NCBI GenBank assembly: GCA_964476585.1
Contig: CAYZBF010000004.1
Coordinates: forward strand, 1 to 64,000
Source of the DNA: CAYZBF01 sp964476585
GTDB taxonomy: Bacteria > Hydrothermota > UBA3072
DNA length: 64,000 nt
Reading direction: 5' to 3'
The notes below the pieces were generated by a model. The model was not told where the DNA came from. It was given only the letters and a program-made list of their open reading frames with translations, and did not search any database. The position numbers and the translations under genes were made by a program. Position 1 is the first letter of the stretch. Every line of letters begins with the position of its first letter. Shown piece after piece: positions 35,657 to 43,514 of this stretch.

Positions 35657-36274
35657 TTAATATTCCATTGCTTCATCTGAACCCCGCACAAACAACATTG
35701 GATATACAATATCGCTTCCACAGGCAGGGATCCAGACAGCAATGAAGAGGAATACGACAATTACGATAGTCGAAATCCAATTCAACTTCCCGCCTGAAGC
35801 CATGATTATATGGAACAGGGATGCCCAGGTACTGAGAAGGACATGAATAGTATGGGGGAATTTGCTCCTGGTCCAGAAGTATGCAATGGTTACTCCTAAT
35901 AAAGCTAAAGGATTTATGAGATACCACTTCTCGATAAAGCCTACATGAATTCCCCTGTTTGGTAAGTTAAGTAAGGTTTCTCCAATATATGGAATAACGG
36001 AATCACTTATTGTAGCCACAACGATGACACCGGTATAACCAATCAGATATAACATCCAGATATTAAATTCTTTTCCCTGCTTGTGAATCTTATATAACGA
36101 TGCAGTTGCCATGGCACTAAAAATGACATGAAGGGGATGCAGTGTGTAAAAGATATTGAAAGAAGCCTTCTCGGGAAGATTGTAGAAAAAAAACATTGCA
36201 ATAATCCCAGAAATAACCCCAACTGAGGTGTGTGGAAGATGATTCCTTAGTTCTTTTCTTATTACATTAAACAT
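35657..36274 (-). CDS. Uncharacterised polytopic membrane protein in the fur-like operon
   Basis: Not recognised. It has 205 residues and about six hydrophobic helices. Histidines lie in or near membrane segments (FYTLHPLHVIFSA, FPHTIHVLLS, LFHIIMASGG). The gene starts 21 bases after the Fur-family regulator and is probably co-transcribed with it, which suggests, but does not prove, a role in metal homeostasis. Confidence 0.6.
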   Translation of the reverse strand: MFNVIRKELRNHLPHTSVGVISGIIAMFFFYNLPEKASFNIFYTLHPLHVIFSAMATASLYKIHKQGKEFNIWMLYLIGYTGVIVVATISDSVIPYIGETLLNLPNRGIHVGFIEKWYLINPLALLGVTIAYFWTRSKFPHTIHVLLSTWASLFHIIMASGGKLNWISTIVIVVFLFIAVWIPACGSDIVYPMLFVRGSDEAMEY

Positions 36275-36295
36275 GTTGTAAAACCTTTATATCCG

Positions 36296-36697
36296 TTACA
36301 TCAACAATTTCTCTTTCCTCTTTAAATACTTCTGACATTCCGGACATAACCCTTTAAAGTATAAAACATGATCTGTTATCTTGTAATCATATTGTTCTTG
36401 TATCTTTTTTTGTAGATTTAGAGCGATGCAATCTTCAAACTCAATAATCTCATGACACTCTTTACATACGAGAAAGTGGCCGTTTCCTTTTTTACCGGTG
36501 AAGTAAAATTTTACTCCTGAAAAAGAAACTGATTGTATATATTTTTTCCTTCTAAGAAAATCCAGAGCCCGATAAATAGTGGAAAGATTGGGCTCGGAAT
36601 TCATTCGATTGAGAATAGCTTTTGCTATAAGCGGCTTTTCTGCTTTATCGATAACGCTTAAAACCTCCTTCTTAAAATCGGTCAATCTGGATTTCAT
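36296..36697 (-). CDS. Fur-family metal-dependent transcriptional regulator
   Basis: A 133-residue repressor with winged helix in the first 80 residues (LSTIYRALDFLRRKKYI is the recognition region). It keeps the dimerisation motif HFLVCKEC and the two structural zinc CxxC sites (CKEC, CPEC). Its type (Fur, Zur or PerR) cannot be told by sequence alone. It has a strong AAAGGAGG site. Its promoter carries an inverted repeat of the Fur-superfamily kind, so autoregulation is likely, together with the membrane protein downstream. Confidence 0.88.
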   Translation of the reverse strand: MKSRLTDFKKEVLSVIDKAEKPLIAKAILNRMNSEPNLSTIYRALDFLRRKKYIQSVSFSGVKFYFTGKKGNGHFLVCKECHEIIEFEDCIALNLQKKIQEQYDYKITDHVLYFKGLCPECQKYLKRKEKLLM

Positions 36698-36721
36698 TGT
36701 TTTCCTCCTTTACAAAGTATT

Positions 36722-36740
36722 TGCGCAAATCATTTGCACA
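36722..36740. promoter_or_regulatory. Fur-superfamily operator (9-1-9 palindrome)
   Basis: TGCGCAAAT-C-ATTTGCACA is an inverted repeat with a single central base and one mismatch, containing a perfect GCAAAT-C-ATTTGC core. The form (odd centre, 7-1-7 core) is that of Fur/Zur/PerR boxes. It lies just downstream of the -10 element and covers the expected start of transcription of the regulator gene. Confidence 0.75.
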
Positions 36741-36768
36741 TAAATATATAATTTTTATTTATTGTCAA
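36741..36768 (-). promoter_or_regulatory. Promoter of the fur-like operon
   Basis: TTGACA, a 16-base spacer and TATTTA directly abut the operator palindrome. Unlike several other promoters of the window, it leaves a leader with a Shine-Dalgarno site. Confidence 0.65.
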
Positions 36769-36774
36769 GGGGAA

Positions 36775-36928
36775 TAATTTATAGGAGTTCAGGGATCTAG
36801 GATTCAAGTGCATATATGACCGAAGACCGAGGACGGGTGACTGACGATAAAATTAATGTAAGTTGCTGAATTTCAATTACATATTTTTCACTTATCACTT
36901 AATCCCTAATTCTATAATCCTTGCCCCT
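36775..36928. repeat. Second copy of the composite intergenic repeat
   Basis: Bases 36812-36836 match 26604-26628 exactly over 25 bases. A GATTCAAGTG module lies before it, and CACTTAATCCCTAATTCTATAATCC lies after it, the same order as at 26.6-26.85 kb but with the middle part shortened. Confidence 0.6.
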
Positions 36929-37537
36929 TTAAGATACTTTCCTTGCTATTATCCTGTTAACTGCATGTTTATGTGGAATACCGGAAGAATAGCAGTCAAA
37001 TATTTCCTCTTTACAATATTCTATTTTCCAGTCATGATAATGAGTAAATAACTCTCCTGATATCCATTTTCTAACTTTTTCTTCTGCATCAGGTGCTTTT
37101 TCTATGAATGGCTTTTTTACAAATATAGAAAAAACATTTAAACCGTTTTTACTTGTATAAGTTTTATAATTTTCGAATATTTCTTTTCTTAATTCTTCTG
37201 GTGTGTAATGTAAAACACCTGAAGAGAATAATATATCGTACTCTTCTTCTAATCTAAATTCAATAACGTTTGCCTGAAAAACTTTTATAGACACTCCTGC
37301 TTCAGCCGCCATTTTTTTGGTTTTTTCTATGCCTTTGGGAGATAGGTCAAAAGCTGTTACATTGTATCCATTCCTTGCAAAGAAAACAGCGTTTTTGCCT
37401 TCTCCACATCCAATATCCAGTAATTTGAGTGGTCTATCGGGAGGCATGAGTTGTAAGATCTTATAGCACATTTTTGATGGAGTTTTACCCCAATAATACC
37501 CTTCTTGAGCGTACTTTTCATCGTAGATATTTTCCAT
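36929..37537 (-). CDS. TehB-like SAM-dependent methyltransferase
   Basis: A 202-residue methyltransferase with LLDIGCGEGKNAVFFARNGY (motif I), VTAFDLSPKG and a strand-4 YDILFSSGVLHY. This sequence form is close to the tellurite-resistance methyltransferase TehB group, which often act on small molecules. The C-terminal part is charged and less conserved. It is transcribed with the DUF3795 gene 38 bases upstream. Confidence 0.78.
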   Translation of the reverse strand: MENIYDEKYAQEGYYWGKTPSKMCYKILQLMPPDRPLKLLDIGCGEGKNAVFFARNGYNVTAFDLSPKGIEKTKKMAAEAGVSIKVFQANVIEFRLEEEYDILFSSGVLHYTPEELRKEIFENYKTYTSKNGLNVFSIFVKKPFIEKAPDAEEKVRKWISGELFTHYHDWKIEYCKEEIFDCYSSGIPHKHAVNRIIARKVS

Positions 37538-37575
37538 AAAATTATACTCTCCTCCCTTGATGATAAACCAGGTGC

Positions 37576-38043
37576 TTATTCCGATGGAACATTGTAAGGA
37601 TGGTGTCTGATATCGACATATGCGAATCCAGTCTTAGCTCTTTCTTCCTGTTCCTTAATCCAGGCATCAATCCCAATCTCTTTCATTATTTTTCCATCTG
37701 CTATGAGTGTTACGTAACCTTTTGCCAGTTCCAGGATTCGTTCACATGGATACTCTTCACAGAAGACACAAACATCGACTTTTCTCTCTCGTGCACATTT
37801 CCTAATTGAGCAAAAAGGCGGTCCTCCATCCTGACGACATCCTGGACAGTTTTCATCAGGATCGCATAGGTTATTCAAAAACTTCCAGAATTCTTTGAAT
37901 CCAGGAAGCTCCTTACCCCAATCCGCATAACCTTCTTTAGCCATTAAATCCCTAAGAGACTTAGCCTTTTCTGGTGTACGTCCACGAGCAGAACAAAGTT
38001 CACAATATAGACCGCAATACGTGACAAATTTTAATTTATCCAT
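37576..38043 (-). CDS. DUF3795 cysteine-rich protein
   Basis: A 155-residue protein with cysteines spaced as CGLYCELC near the N-terminus, then CPGCRQDGGPPFCSIRKCA and CVFCEEYPCERI, the DUF3795 pattern of likely metal-binding Cys pairs. The function of the family is not established. GGAGGAATT is directly before the ATG. Confidence 0.82.
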   Translation of the reverse strand: MDKLKFVTYCGLYCELCSARGRTPEKAKSLRDLMAKEGYADWGKELPGFKEFWKFLNNLCDPDENCPGCRQDGGPPFCSIRKCARERKVDVCVFCEEYPCERILELAKGYVTLIADGKIMKEIGIDAWIKEQEERAKTGFAYVDIRHHPYNVPSE

Positions 38044-38164
38044 AATTCCTCCTCACTGATGAATAGTAGGGCACATATAGTTTATATTTTGGGGACATTG
38101 CTTGACTCTGTGACATTTTAATCTTATATCCAGCTTCAGTCGTAAGTATCTCTATAGTTGTCAA
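38036..38164 (-). CDS. Possible 42-residue ORF overlapping the DUF3795 start
   Basis: A TTG at 38164 follows GAGGTG by four bases and a promoter-like TTGACA-16-TATATT (38215-38188). The frame stays open for 42 codons and stops eight bases into the DUF3795 gene (overlap of stop and start). The peptide, beginning MTTIEILTTEAGYKIKM, is not recognised. It may be a leader or small protein; chance is not excluded. Confidence 0.35.
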   Translation of the reverse strand: MTTIEILTTEAGYKIKMSQSQAMSPKYKLYVPYYSSVRRNYG

Positions 38165-38187
38165 TTCACACCTCTTTTCTCACTTAA

Positions 38188-38215
38188 AATATATGGAAAA
38201 TGGGGTGTGTGTCAA
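38188..38215 (-). promoter_or_regulatory. Promoter upstream of the DUF3795 gene
   Basis: TTGACA, a 16-base spacer and TATATT. It would drive the small ORF, the DUF3795 gene and the TehB-like gene. Confidence 0.55.
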
Positions 38216-38296
38216 GAAATAAATAAAGGGTTCGAGGATCAAGGGTTTAAGTTTTTGAATGGTTGTTTTATTTAGGGATACTAATATTATTTTACT

Positions 38297-38938
38297 ATGG
38301 ATAATGAAACCATAGTTATAGTTTTAAAGATACTAAAAAAAAGATATAAGAAATGGAAAGACCCTATTGTTACAGAGATTGCAAATGATACTAAAGACCC
38401 TTTTCGAATCTTGATTTCAACAGTGCTCAGTTCAAGGACAAAAGATGCTGTTACAAGGGTAGCCTCGAAGCGTTTGTTTGAAAAAGCCACTACACCTTTC
38501 GATATGGTGAAACTCTCCCCTCTGGAGATAGAAAAATTGATCTATCCTGTTGGTTTTTATAAAACGAAAGCAAAAAGGCTTCCTCCGCTTGTAGAAACAT
38601 TAATAAAAAGATATAATGGAAGGGTTCCAGATACACTTGAAGGTCTACTTGAATTACCGGGAGTGGGAAGAAAAACGGCAAATCTTGTTTTGACTCTTGG
38701 CTTTGGTAAACTAGGTATATGCGTTGATACACACGTCCACCGAATATCAAATAGATTTGGATATGTCAAGACAAAAATCCCCGAAGAGACCGAATTTTCC
38801 CTAAGAGAGAAACTCCCACGTAAGTGGTGGATTATTTATAATGACCTCCTCGTTACCCTTGGCCAGAATATCTGCTTACCCCGTAACCCTAAATGTGAAA
38901 TATGCCCGGTCAAAAATTTCTGCGAAAAAAAGTTATAA
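38297..38938 (+). CDS. nth: Endonuclease III
   Basis: A base-excision DNA glycosylase/AP lyase of 213 residues. The helix-hairpin-helix reads LPGVGRKTANL with catalytic Lys126, and Asp144 lies in CVDTHVHR. The C-terminal 4Fe-4S loop has the normal C-x6-C-x2-C-x5-C spacing. The upstream sequence TATTAT-TTTACT-ATG has a -10-like box six bases before the start, so translation may be leaderless. It is the first gene of a long plus-strand block. Confidence 0.93.
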   Translation: MDNETIVIVLKILKKRYKKWKDPIVTEIANDTKDPFRILISTVLSSRTKDAVTRVASKRLFEKATTPFDMVKLSPLEIEKLIYPVGFYKTKAKRLPPLVETLIKRYNGRVPDTLEGLLELPGVGRKTANLVLTLGFGKLGICVDTHVHRISNRFGYVKTKIPEETEFSLREKLPRKWWIIYNDLLVTLGQNICLPRNPKCEICPVKNFCEKKL

Positions 38939-39426
38939 TTCAAAATTTGTCCTTAGATTCAATTAAATAATGCAAACAAACCCGTTTCCCATAATTGATT
39001 GAATATCAATTCCTTATATAGCCAAAAGTAGTTATCAACATTTTTTTAACAATTTTGGTCTTCTTACCCTTCTAATATTAGATTGATTGAATGGATTCTA
39101 AAATTTTGTCTCTAAAAATTTATATAACGGCAAATGCGATATGGCAAGGTGTCTCAAAAGTTCCCGAACATTAGAATCAATAAATAATGATATGCAATAT
39201 TTTTGTCTCCGAGAAATAAAAATTTTGCTAAATTGCTAAAAATAAAGGGTTTACGGTAAATATATGTGGATAAGTTGGATAGCTTAACGCATTGACATAT
39301 AAGAACTTATATTGGTCTTCGACTTTTATCAACGAGTTTTCCACATTGTGTTAATATGACATTTATTGATTTTTTTTTATGGTGTGTTAATTGGTTTTTG
39401 GACATAATAAAAAAACCCCCTTTTTC
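38939..39426. other. AT-rich gap with DnaA-box-like sites
   Basis: About 490 bases without a credible gene. A perfect consensus DnaA box TTATCCACA is on the minus strand at 39265-39273, a TTTTCCACA variant at 39337-39345, and weaker TTATCAACA (39032-39040) and TTATCAACG (39326-39334). An inverted repeat ATATAAG-AA-CTTATAT lies at 39297-39312. Strand orientation of the neighbouring genes diverges close by (38.1-38.3 kb). No dnaA, dnaN or rpmH is nearby, so an origin is only a possibility. Confidence 0.4.
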
Positions 39427-39454
39427 TTGACATAGCGGTGTTTGTTTCTATAAT
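39427..39454 (+). promoter_or_regulatory. Promoter of the lamin-tail protein gene
   Basis: TTGACA, a 16-base spacer and TATAAT, a perfect consensus pair, nine bases before the ATG at 39464 with no Shine-Dalgarno sequence. The transcript should have almost no leader. Confidence 0.7.
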
Positions 39455-39463
39455 TGTAAAATT

Positions 39464-41065
39464 ATGATGTTAGTATTTTTGTTAATATCTTCGGTATGTA
39501 TCAATGAAGTTATGTCAAATCCACTCGGAGGGGAAGGAATTGGGGCTCCTGAAGACAGAAATGAATTTGTTGAAATTTTTAATAAAGGAGTAGATACTGT
39601 AGATTTATACAACTGGAAGATCACCGATTTTGACGCAGATGATTATATTTTTCCCTTCGTTTCTCTCTCTGGAGATTCCTCCGCGAAAATTCCTCCTGGA
39701 GGATTTGCTTTGATAATGGATCCAGAGTATGTAGATTCGGGGGAAAATTATATGCCCTATGGTGTACCTTCCTGTGTCCTACTTCAAGTGGGCAACACTT
39801 CTATTGGAAGTGATCTTGAAAATAACGATTCTATTGCTCTTATCAGTCCAGACGGTGATACAGTGAGTACCTATTATCATCCTTTTAACGCAGGCAATGG
39901 GTTTTCTGTTGAGAGGATTTCTCCGTCTGTTGGTGACATTTCTGACAATTGGGGTTCTTGTAAGGATTCTACTGGTTCAACCCCTGGATCTATCAATTCA
40001 ATATACTCTCCTCCAGATTTTTCTCTTGATACTCTCTACATCGAGGGTCATGAGGTTAATATATGGATAAAAAATACAACCGATACTATACTTAGCGGTA
40101 CTGTTTATGCGTTCAACGATGAAAATCGTAACAGAGAAATGGACCCGAGTGAATTGCTTAACTCTTATTATCTTTTGAATGTGGCAGAGGATTCAATAAC
40201 AACTATTAAATTCTCTGTTGAAGATGAAGGTGTGTATCTGCTTGGATTTCAATTTTTACATAAAACTATATTTAGAAGAGTAAGGATTAATAATGGCATA
40301 TCGAATCTTGTTCTAAATGAAGTAATGTTTGCACCCCTGGAAACAGTTGAGTGGATAGAATTATATAACCGTTCTCTTTTTGATTACTATCTTGATTCCT
40401 GCTGGGTGTGCGAAAATCTTTTATCCAAAAGCATTAGGATTCCTGCTGGTGAATATTTGGTTATTGCCGATGATTTATCCAGATTCTTTGCATATTATGG
40501 TAATATTTCTGTTCCTCTTTTGACATTGAATCTTTCATTTTCAAACAGTGGGGATTCTATATTTATATTTGATGAGAATGGCTTTCTTGTTGATAAATGT
40601 GTGTATAGTGCCAATGATGCAGAGAGAAATTATACCCTGGAAAGGGTAAGTCCTAATATCGGGAACGAAAATCCTTCCAATTGGGGGCAATCTATTCTAC
40701 AGGGTGGAACTCCAGGTTCAGTGAATTCAATTTTTGCAGAGTACAAGCAAGAAGAGGTTAGTCTTTTGGTAACACCTGAGCATTTCACTCCAGATGGAGA
40801 TGGAATAGATGAAAGTTGTGTCATTTCTTTTGAACTTCCCTATACGAGAAATGAGGTGACTATAGGAGTTTATGATAGAAGAGGACATCTTCTACTAGAG
40901 AAGAGAGGACTGTACGGAGGAGATAGGGGAGAGTGGGTCTGGGATGGTAGAGATAATAAAGGAGATATCGTTACAACCGGACTGTATATTGTTTTTCTCT
41001 CGGTTAGTGATATAGATACCAATATATCGTCCTATAGAAAGACCGTAGTTTCAGTTAGAAGATAG
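39464..41065 (+). CDS. Secreted lamin-tail-domain protein with C-terminal FlgD/T9SS-like sorting domain
   Basis: A 533-residue exported protein. A short hydrophobic signal (residues 2-14) leads into a first lamin-tail domain (VCINEVMSNPLG, ENEFVEIFNKG-like, DLYNWKITD). A second lamin-tail domain begins near residue 285 (LVLNEVMFAPLETVEWIELYNRS). The last 85 residues start TPDGDGIDE and end in a FlgD-like Ig fold (WDGRDNKGDIVTTGLYIV), similar to gliding-motility and type IX secretion C-termini. I infer surface display; the binding partner is unknown. Confidence 0.8.
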   Translation: MMLVFLLISSVCINEVMSNPLGGEGIGAPEDRNEFVEIFNKGVDTVDLYNWKITDFDADDYIFPFVSLSGDSSAKIPPGGFALIMDPEYVDSGENYMPYGVPSCVLLQVGNTSIGSDLENNDSIALISPDGDTVSTYYHPFNAGNGFSVERISPSVGDISDNWGSCKDSTGSTPGSINSIYSPPDFSLDTLYIEGHEVNIWIKNTTDTILSGTVYAFNDENRNREMDPSELLNSYYLLNVAEDSITTIKFSVEDEGVYLLGFQFLHKTIFRRVRINNGISNLVLNEVMFAPLETVEWIELYNRSLFDYYLDSCWVCENLLSKSIRIPAGEYLVIADDLSRFFAYYGNISVPLLTLNLSFSNSGDSIFIFDENGFLVDKCVYSANDAERNYTLERVSPNIGNENPSNWGQSILQGGTPGSVNSIFAEYKQEEVSLLVTPEHFTPDGDGIDESCVISFELPYTRNEVTIGVYDRRGHLLLEKRGLYGGDRGEWVWDGRDNKGDIVTTGLYIVFLSVSDIDTNISSYRKTVVSVRR

Positions 41066-41421
41066 AATAATTGTTAAAATGTTGAATAGTTAGGAGTCAA
41101 GGATTCAAGCGAAATATCCCCAAAACTAAAGCCTTAATTTAGTTTGATCGCACAAACCGACCAACTGACCAACACACTAACCTAATTTTTTAATTGTAGC
41201 AAACTAACTACGAGAAGTTTAAAAAGAATATTGACTTTTAATTATTTTTACTGATATTTTAAATATGGCAGATTAAAGGATGGAAGAAAAACAAAGTACC
41301 AGTGAAATATCACAAAGTCAAGCAGCGTCCCCATAAAACTTAGGTGGTTTGAGGAGGACGCCCGTTTCAGGTTTATCCTCAGATTTACAATCTGAATAAA
41401 TTTTAAAGGAGGAATCACATT
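41066..41421. repeat. Intergenic region with repeat modules before the aldo/keto reductase
   Basis: Holds AATGTTGAATAGTTAGGAGTCAAGGATTCAAG (written here as its position, 41076-41106) and CCGACCAACTGACCAACACAC. A TTGACT-16-GATATT promoter candidate is at 41231-41258. An inverted repeat GCGTCC/GGACGC (41325-41361) and CAGATT-TAC-AATCTG (41380-41394) follow. AAAGGAGG precedes the reductase start. No gene is seen. Confidence 0.45.
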
Positions 41422-42363
41422 ATGGAATACACAAATCTAGGGAGAACGGGACTCGCGGTTAGCAGATTGTGCCTTGGCACTATGAACATTGGCACTCATA
41501 CTAATGAAAAGGATGCTTTTGCAATAATGGATAGAGCACTGGAATTGGGAATAAACTTCTTTGATACAGCAAATGTATACGGTGGCCGGAAGGGAGAGGG
41601 TATTACTGAGAAAATAATTGGTAAGTGGTTTAAACAGGGTGGANNNNNNNNNNNNNNNNNNNNNNNNNNNNNNNNNNNNNNNNNNNNNNNNNNNNNNNNN
41701 NNNNNNNNNNNNNNNNNNNNNNNNNNNNNNNNNNNNNNNNNNNNNNNNNNNNNNNNNNNNNNNNNNNNNNNNNNNNACCGTGATACTCCATGGGAGGAGA
41801 TATGGCAGGCAATGGAACAATTAGTTAGCGAAGGTAAAATCATTTATGTTGGTAGTAGTAACTTTGCTGGATGGAATATTACTGAGGCTCAATTAACCGC
41901 AAGAGCACGTAATTTCATGGGTCTGGTATCAGAACAAAGTCTATATAATCTATGTGATAGAATGATAGAGCTTGAAGTTATTCCCGCATGTAGAGCTTTT
42001 GGTTTGGGCCTTATTCCATGGAGTCCATTAAGAGGTGGATTATTAGCCGGAAGTTTAAAGAAAGCTAAAAAGGGGCGTCGCAGAGGAGATTGGGTAAAAG
42101 AAGGAATAGAAAAACATAAAGAACAGCTTATAAAGTACGAATCACTCTGCGATAAAATAGGAGAGGAACCTTCCAATGTAGCCCTTGCCTGGCTTTTAGG
42201 CAATCCAGTTTTAACAGCACCAATCATAGGACCAAGAACTTTAAAACAACTTGAGGGAAGCATGAGGGCTATTGAGGTTAAATTAACGGAAGATGTATTG
42301 AAAAAATTGGATGAGATATGGCCTGGTCCAGGAGGTGAAGCACCTGAGGCATATGCATGGTGA
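41422..42363 (+). CDS. Aldo/keto reductase, interrupted by an assembly gap
   Basis: NADP-dependent oxidoreductase of the TIM-barrel AKR superfamily. Seen are the start MEYTNLGRTGLAVSRLCLGTM (positions 1-21), FFDTANVYGGRKGEGITEKI with the catalytic Tyr, VGSSNFAGWNITEAQ, and IPWSPLRGGLLAG with a C-terminal IIGPRT coenzyme loop. The 133 Ns (41644-41776) hide the region holding the catalytic Lys and His; the frame is the same on both sides, and family length suggests the gap is close to real size or slightly short. GGAGG lies upstream. Confidence 0.88.
   Translation: MEYTNLGRTGLAVSRLCLGTMNIGTHTNEKDAFAIMDRALELGINFFDTANVYGGRKGEGITEKIIGKWFKQGGXXXXXXXXXXXXXXXXXXXXXXXXXXXXXXXXXXXXXXXXXXXXXRDTPWEEIWQAMEQLVSEGKIIYVGSSNFAGWNITEAQLTARARNFMGLVSEQSLYNLCDRMIELEVIPACRAFGLGLIPWSPLRGGLLAGSLKKAKKGRRRGDWVKEGIEKHKEQLIKYESLCDKIGEEPSNVALAWLLGNPVLTAPIIGPRTLKQLEGSMRAIEVKLTEDVLKKLDEIWPGPGGEAPEAYAW
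41644..41776. other. Assembly gap (133 N)
   Basis: A run of undetermined bases inside the aldo/keto reductase gene. The real sequence may differ in length. Confidence 0.99.
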
Positions 42364-42435
42364 TTTTAGTTATTAGTTAATTCGTTGATTAGTAATGGGG
42401 ATGGGGGATGACCCCAGTGAAATAGATAGGCATTC

Positions 42436-42480
42436 ATTTCACCCGAATGAAATAATTCTATATTTCATGGGGCAAGCGAG
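42436..42480. repeat. REP-like hairpin upstream of the RAYT remnant
   Basis: ATGAAAT-AATTCTAT-ATTTCAT is flanked by CACCC and GGGGCAAG, forming a hairpin. It matches the layout of a second element at 60691-60727 (same CACCC start, AAATAATT core, GGGGCAAG end). It lies about 40 bases before a REP-associated transposase relic. Confidence 0.65.
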
Positions 42481-42515
42481 GCAGGCTTTTTGACAATAGA
42501 TAATAAGATATAGAT

Positions 42516-42931
42516 ATGAGGAAATCAAGGTTTACATTCCCTGGTGCATATCATCATCTAATGGGAAGGGGTATAGGTGGAGAGGATATCTTTTTAGATA
42601 ATAAATTCAAGGAGTATTTTCTTTTTAATCTTAAAGAGGAGTCAGGAAAATACAAGATAAAATTATTTACTTATTGTATTATGGATAATCATTATCATCT
42701 AATACTACAGAATTCTTCAGGGAGAATGTCAGATTTTATGAGAAGGATATTAATACAAAAACAATAAGAGGTAAAGCTTTACGGTCAGGACTGCTTGTAT
42801 TGTTAAAGGATAGAGCAGGACTAACCTACAGAGAGATAATAAGATATTTATTATTTAGCTAGATAAAGTATTCCTCATTGGGACAACTGTACAAAAGAGC
42901 AAGAAAGAAGATTATGGATGAAGAGAAATAA
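42516..42931 (+). pseudogene. Decayed REP-associated (IS200-like, Y1) transposase
   Basis: The first 83 codons match the N-terminal Y1 transposase domain, with MRKSRFTFPGAYHHLMGRG and the HUH pair H59/H61 in DNHYHL. The segment expected to hold the catalytic Tyr is deleted at about 42760. Reading then resumes in another frame (RGKALRSGLLVLLKDRAGL), and contains an in-frame TAG after RYLLFS before ending KKIMDEEK at 42931. So a deletion with frameshift plus a nonsense codon has inactivated it. Confidence 0.85.
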
Positions 42932-43514
42932 TGCTAATGTCAAAAAGTCAACCCCCGTCCCTAATTTTTGAAATAGAGCAAATGCAGTTCACGCCTGCAG
43001 GTAATGACATCGTCATTGCCCTCTGAGATTGCTAATTTATATAAGTCAAGGGTCCGAGGGGATTCGGGTTTTATAAATAAAGGAACTTGAAATATCGCCT
43101 CAGGGATGTCGCTCCCAGAAATGAGGAATGGTAAACCTTCAGGTTTGTATATTTGCAAGGCTAAAGCCTCGCCCTACTTAAGTAGATGCGTTTTTTTATA
43201 TCAGTATTTATCCTTGTTGATCTATGTCCTATGAATTGGTGATGGGTATCCATTTAATTTTACAATTTCCAATTTGCATTTTTCATTCTTTATTTTAAAT
43301 TGATACTGAGAACATCTGTGTTCATCTGTGGTTAGATATAAAAGGTGTCAAGGGATCAAAGGTTTAAGTGAAATTTTACCAATGTTAAATATTTAATCTT
43401 TTTAACTAAATCCTAATCCCCAAATCCTAACCCCTATTTTTTAGATGGAGTGAAGCGACCGTCCCTTGACTTTCTACTCTACAGCCTTATTATTCTCAAA
43501 AAAAGAGGTGAAAC
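42932..43514. repeat. Long intergenic region made of repeat modules
   Basis: From left to right: AATGTCAAAAAGTCAACCCCC just after the RAYT relic, AAGTCAAGGGTCCGAGGGG (43036), AAGGCTAAAGCCTCGCCCTAC (43157), CAATTTGCATTTTTCATTC (43270), ATCTGTGTTCATCTGTGGTTAG (43314), GTCAAGGGATCAAAGGTTTAAG (43349) and GGAGTGAAGCGACC (43446). No coding sequence is visible. Most of these recur elsewhere in the window. Confidence 0.55.

Noticed and set aside
42961..43158. Minus-strand ORF of 65 codons in the repeat-rich gap
   Set aside because: It is composed of repeat modules, with no ribosome-binding site and no recognisable domain.
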